Positions 5,491 through 6,177 of a DNA stretch of 6,177 bases are shown one piece after another (the stretch's first letter is position 1; each line of letters begins with the position of its first letter). Origin of the DNA: Chloroflexota bacterium. GTDB lineage: Bacteria > Chloroflexota > Dehalococcoidia > Dehalococcoidales > Fen-1064. The notes beneath the pieces were generated by a model. The model saw only the letters and a program-made list of their open reading frames with translations, searched no databases and had not been told where the DNA came from. The translations under genes were made by a program, and so were the position numbers. The stretch lies in the NCBI GenBank assembly GCA_026389745.1, contig JAPLHG010000083.1, positions 1-6,177 of the forward strand. The letters are read 5' to 3'.

Positions 5491-6158
5491 AATCGCCGGT
5501 ACAGTAACTGCCCCTTCATCCAAGAGTTATACCATTCGCGGCTTGATGTGTGGAGCCCTGGCTAGCGGCAAGAGTGCCATTGTCTCACCGCTTGCCTCCG
5601 ATGACACTACTGCCGCCATCAACGTATTGAAGAAGGTAGGCACTGGCATCCGACAACAGAAAAATCTTTGGTTTGTGGAGGGTGGCAACTTCCATTCACC
5701 GGAGAAAGACCTGTTTTGCGGCGATTCTGCCGCTACCCTGCGGTTTATGACCGCCCTCTGCTCACGTGCCATCTCACTGCCGGACCATCCTTGTCACGAA
5801 GACCAATCAAAACTTTACTTGACGCCCTTCTGCAATTGGGAGTCAAATGCTCAAGTAACAGCGAATTGCCTCCGATAACCGTAGAAGGTAACAGACTCAA
5901 AGGCGGTACCACGAGCCTGCCCGGTAATATCAGCTCCCAGTTTGTCTCCGCCCTACTACAAATTGCACCCCTTGCTGAGGGCGGCATAGTTATCAAACTG
6001 ACTTCCCCTCTGGAGTCACGGCCTTACGTCATGATGACGCTGGATACGATGCAATGGTTCGGCATTACCGTCGCCTTCAGCGACAACATGGACGAATTTG
6101 AGATATTGCCCCAGAGATACAAGCCCACAAAATTCAGAGTGGAAGGCGATTGGTCTTC
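5465..6158 (+). CDS. aroA: EPSP synthase (3-phosphoshikimate 1-carboxyvinyltransferase), N-terminal half, frameshifted and cut by contig end
   Basis: It joins shikimate 3-phosphate and phosphoenolpyruvate (step 6). In the first frame (5465 to a stop at 5876-5878), substrate-binding residues are K20 and S21 in SSKSYTIRG with R25, then DDT (46-48) and GDSAATLRF (86-94). Homology in that frame ends near residue 102. It resumes in another frame from about 5770 with HLTAGPSLSRRP, LLDALLQLG, the phosphate-binding SSQF, ESRPYVMMTLD and finally VEGDWSS at the contig edge. Joining the frames needs one extra base near 5768-5770. The genomic part covers about 231 of the expected roughly 420 residues. 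The position matching E. coli G96 is alanine (A89). AGGT at 5452-5455 lies nine bases before the ATG, and the start overlaps aroK by 26 bp. The family call is secure, but whether the gene is intact in the organism is open. Confidence 0.9.
5766..5772 (+). other. Frameshift site in aroA (one base missing)
   Basis: Before this point codons start at 5765 and 5768 (Arg, Ala). After it the conserved sequence reads with codons at 5770 (CAT), 5773 and so on. One added base, for example a third C in the GCC before ATC, would give a continuous FMTALCSRAHLTAGPSL. The uncorrected frame reads nonsense until TAA at 5876-5878. Closeness to an adapter-bearing contig end favours a sequencing or assembly error over real gene loss. 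Confidence 0.8.
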
Positions 6159-6177
6159 AGATCGGAAGAGCACACGT
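6159..6177 (+). other. Illumina TruSeq adapter remnant (not genomic)
   Basis: The last 19 bases, AGATCGGAAGAGCACACGT, are identical to the start of the standard Illumina TruSeq read-1 adapter. The aroA reading frame breaks off from its family pattern exactly here, after GDWSS. The true genomic sequence therefore ends at about 6158. Confidence 0.97.

Noticed and set aside
5879..6177. Separate gene downstream of a complete short aroA ORF
   Set aside because: The reading frame there continues EPSP synthase motifs (GPSLSRRP, SSQF, ESRPY) without a gap, so it is the same gene after a frameshift; the last six codons come from adapter sequence.

Overview
This window is a bacterial chromosomal contig end. 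It holds the 5' part of a leftward threonyl-tRNA synthetase gene (thrS, 938 to 1) and, divergently from it, a rightward shikimate-pathway operon in the order aroF-aroB-aroD-aroE-aroK-aroA (1282 to the end). The order follows the pathway exactly: DAHP synthase, 3-dehydroquinate synthase, 3-dehydroquinate dehydratase, shikimate dehydrogenase, shikimate kinase, EPSP synthase (steps 1 to 6). The type I-beta DAHP synthase resembles that of Thermotoga, the ThrRS is short with an MTCPHH zinc-site variant, and the EPSP synthase carries GDSAATLRF. Together with this gene order they suggest an anaerobic lineage such as Dehalococcoidia (Chloroflexota). That placement is inference from memory, not a search result.

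The most interesting part is the 343-bp gap between thrS and aroF (939-1281). It has a promoter for each direction and a perfect 8+8 bp inverted repeat between them. On the aro side it has what looks like a complete ribosome-mediated attenuator. A 31-codon leader ORF (1087-1182) contains the run Tyr-Tyr-Tyr-Tyr-Tyr-Phe-Met-Phe-Trp. After it come sequences able to form mutually exclusive hairpins, ending in an 11-bp intrinsic terminator with a T tail (1210-1242), 39 bp before aroF. In the proposed model, scarce Tyr, Phe or Trp stalls the leader ribosome, frees 1148-1158 to pair with 1217-1227, and so breaks the terminator. The model rests on hand-read base pairing and on analogy with the pheA and trp attenuators of enteric bacteria. 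AroF also has an N-terminal ferredoxin-like domain of the kind that gives feedback inhibition in the Thermotoga enzyme, so control may act on both transcription and enzyme activity.

From aroB onward the genes overlap (4, 4, 11 and 26 bp), which indicates one transcript with translational coupling. aroA is damaged at the contig edge. A net -1 frameshift lies near 5768-5770, with good EPSP synthase sequence in one frame before it and in another frame after it. The final 19 bases (6159-6177) are identical to the start of the Illumina TruSeq adapter, so they are not genomic. Both points suggest poor assembly quality at the right end, and the frameshift is more likely an error than a real pseudogene.
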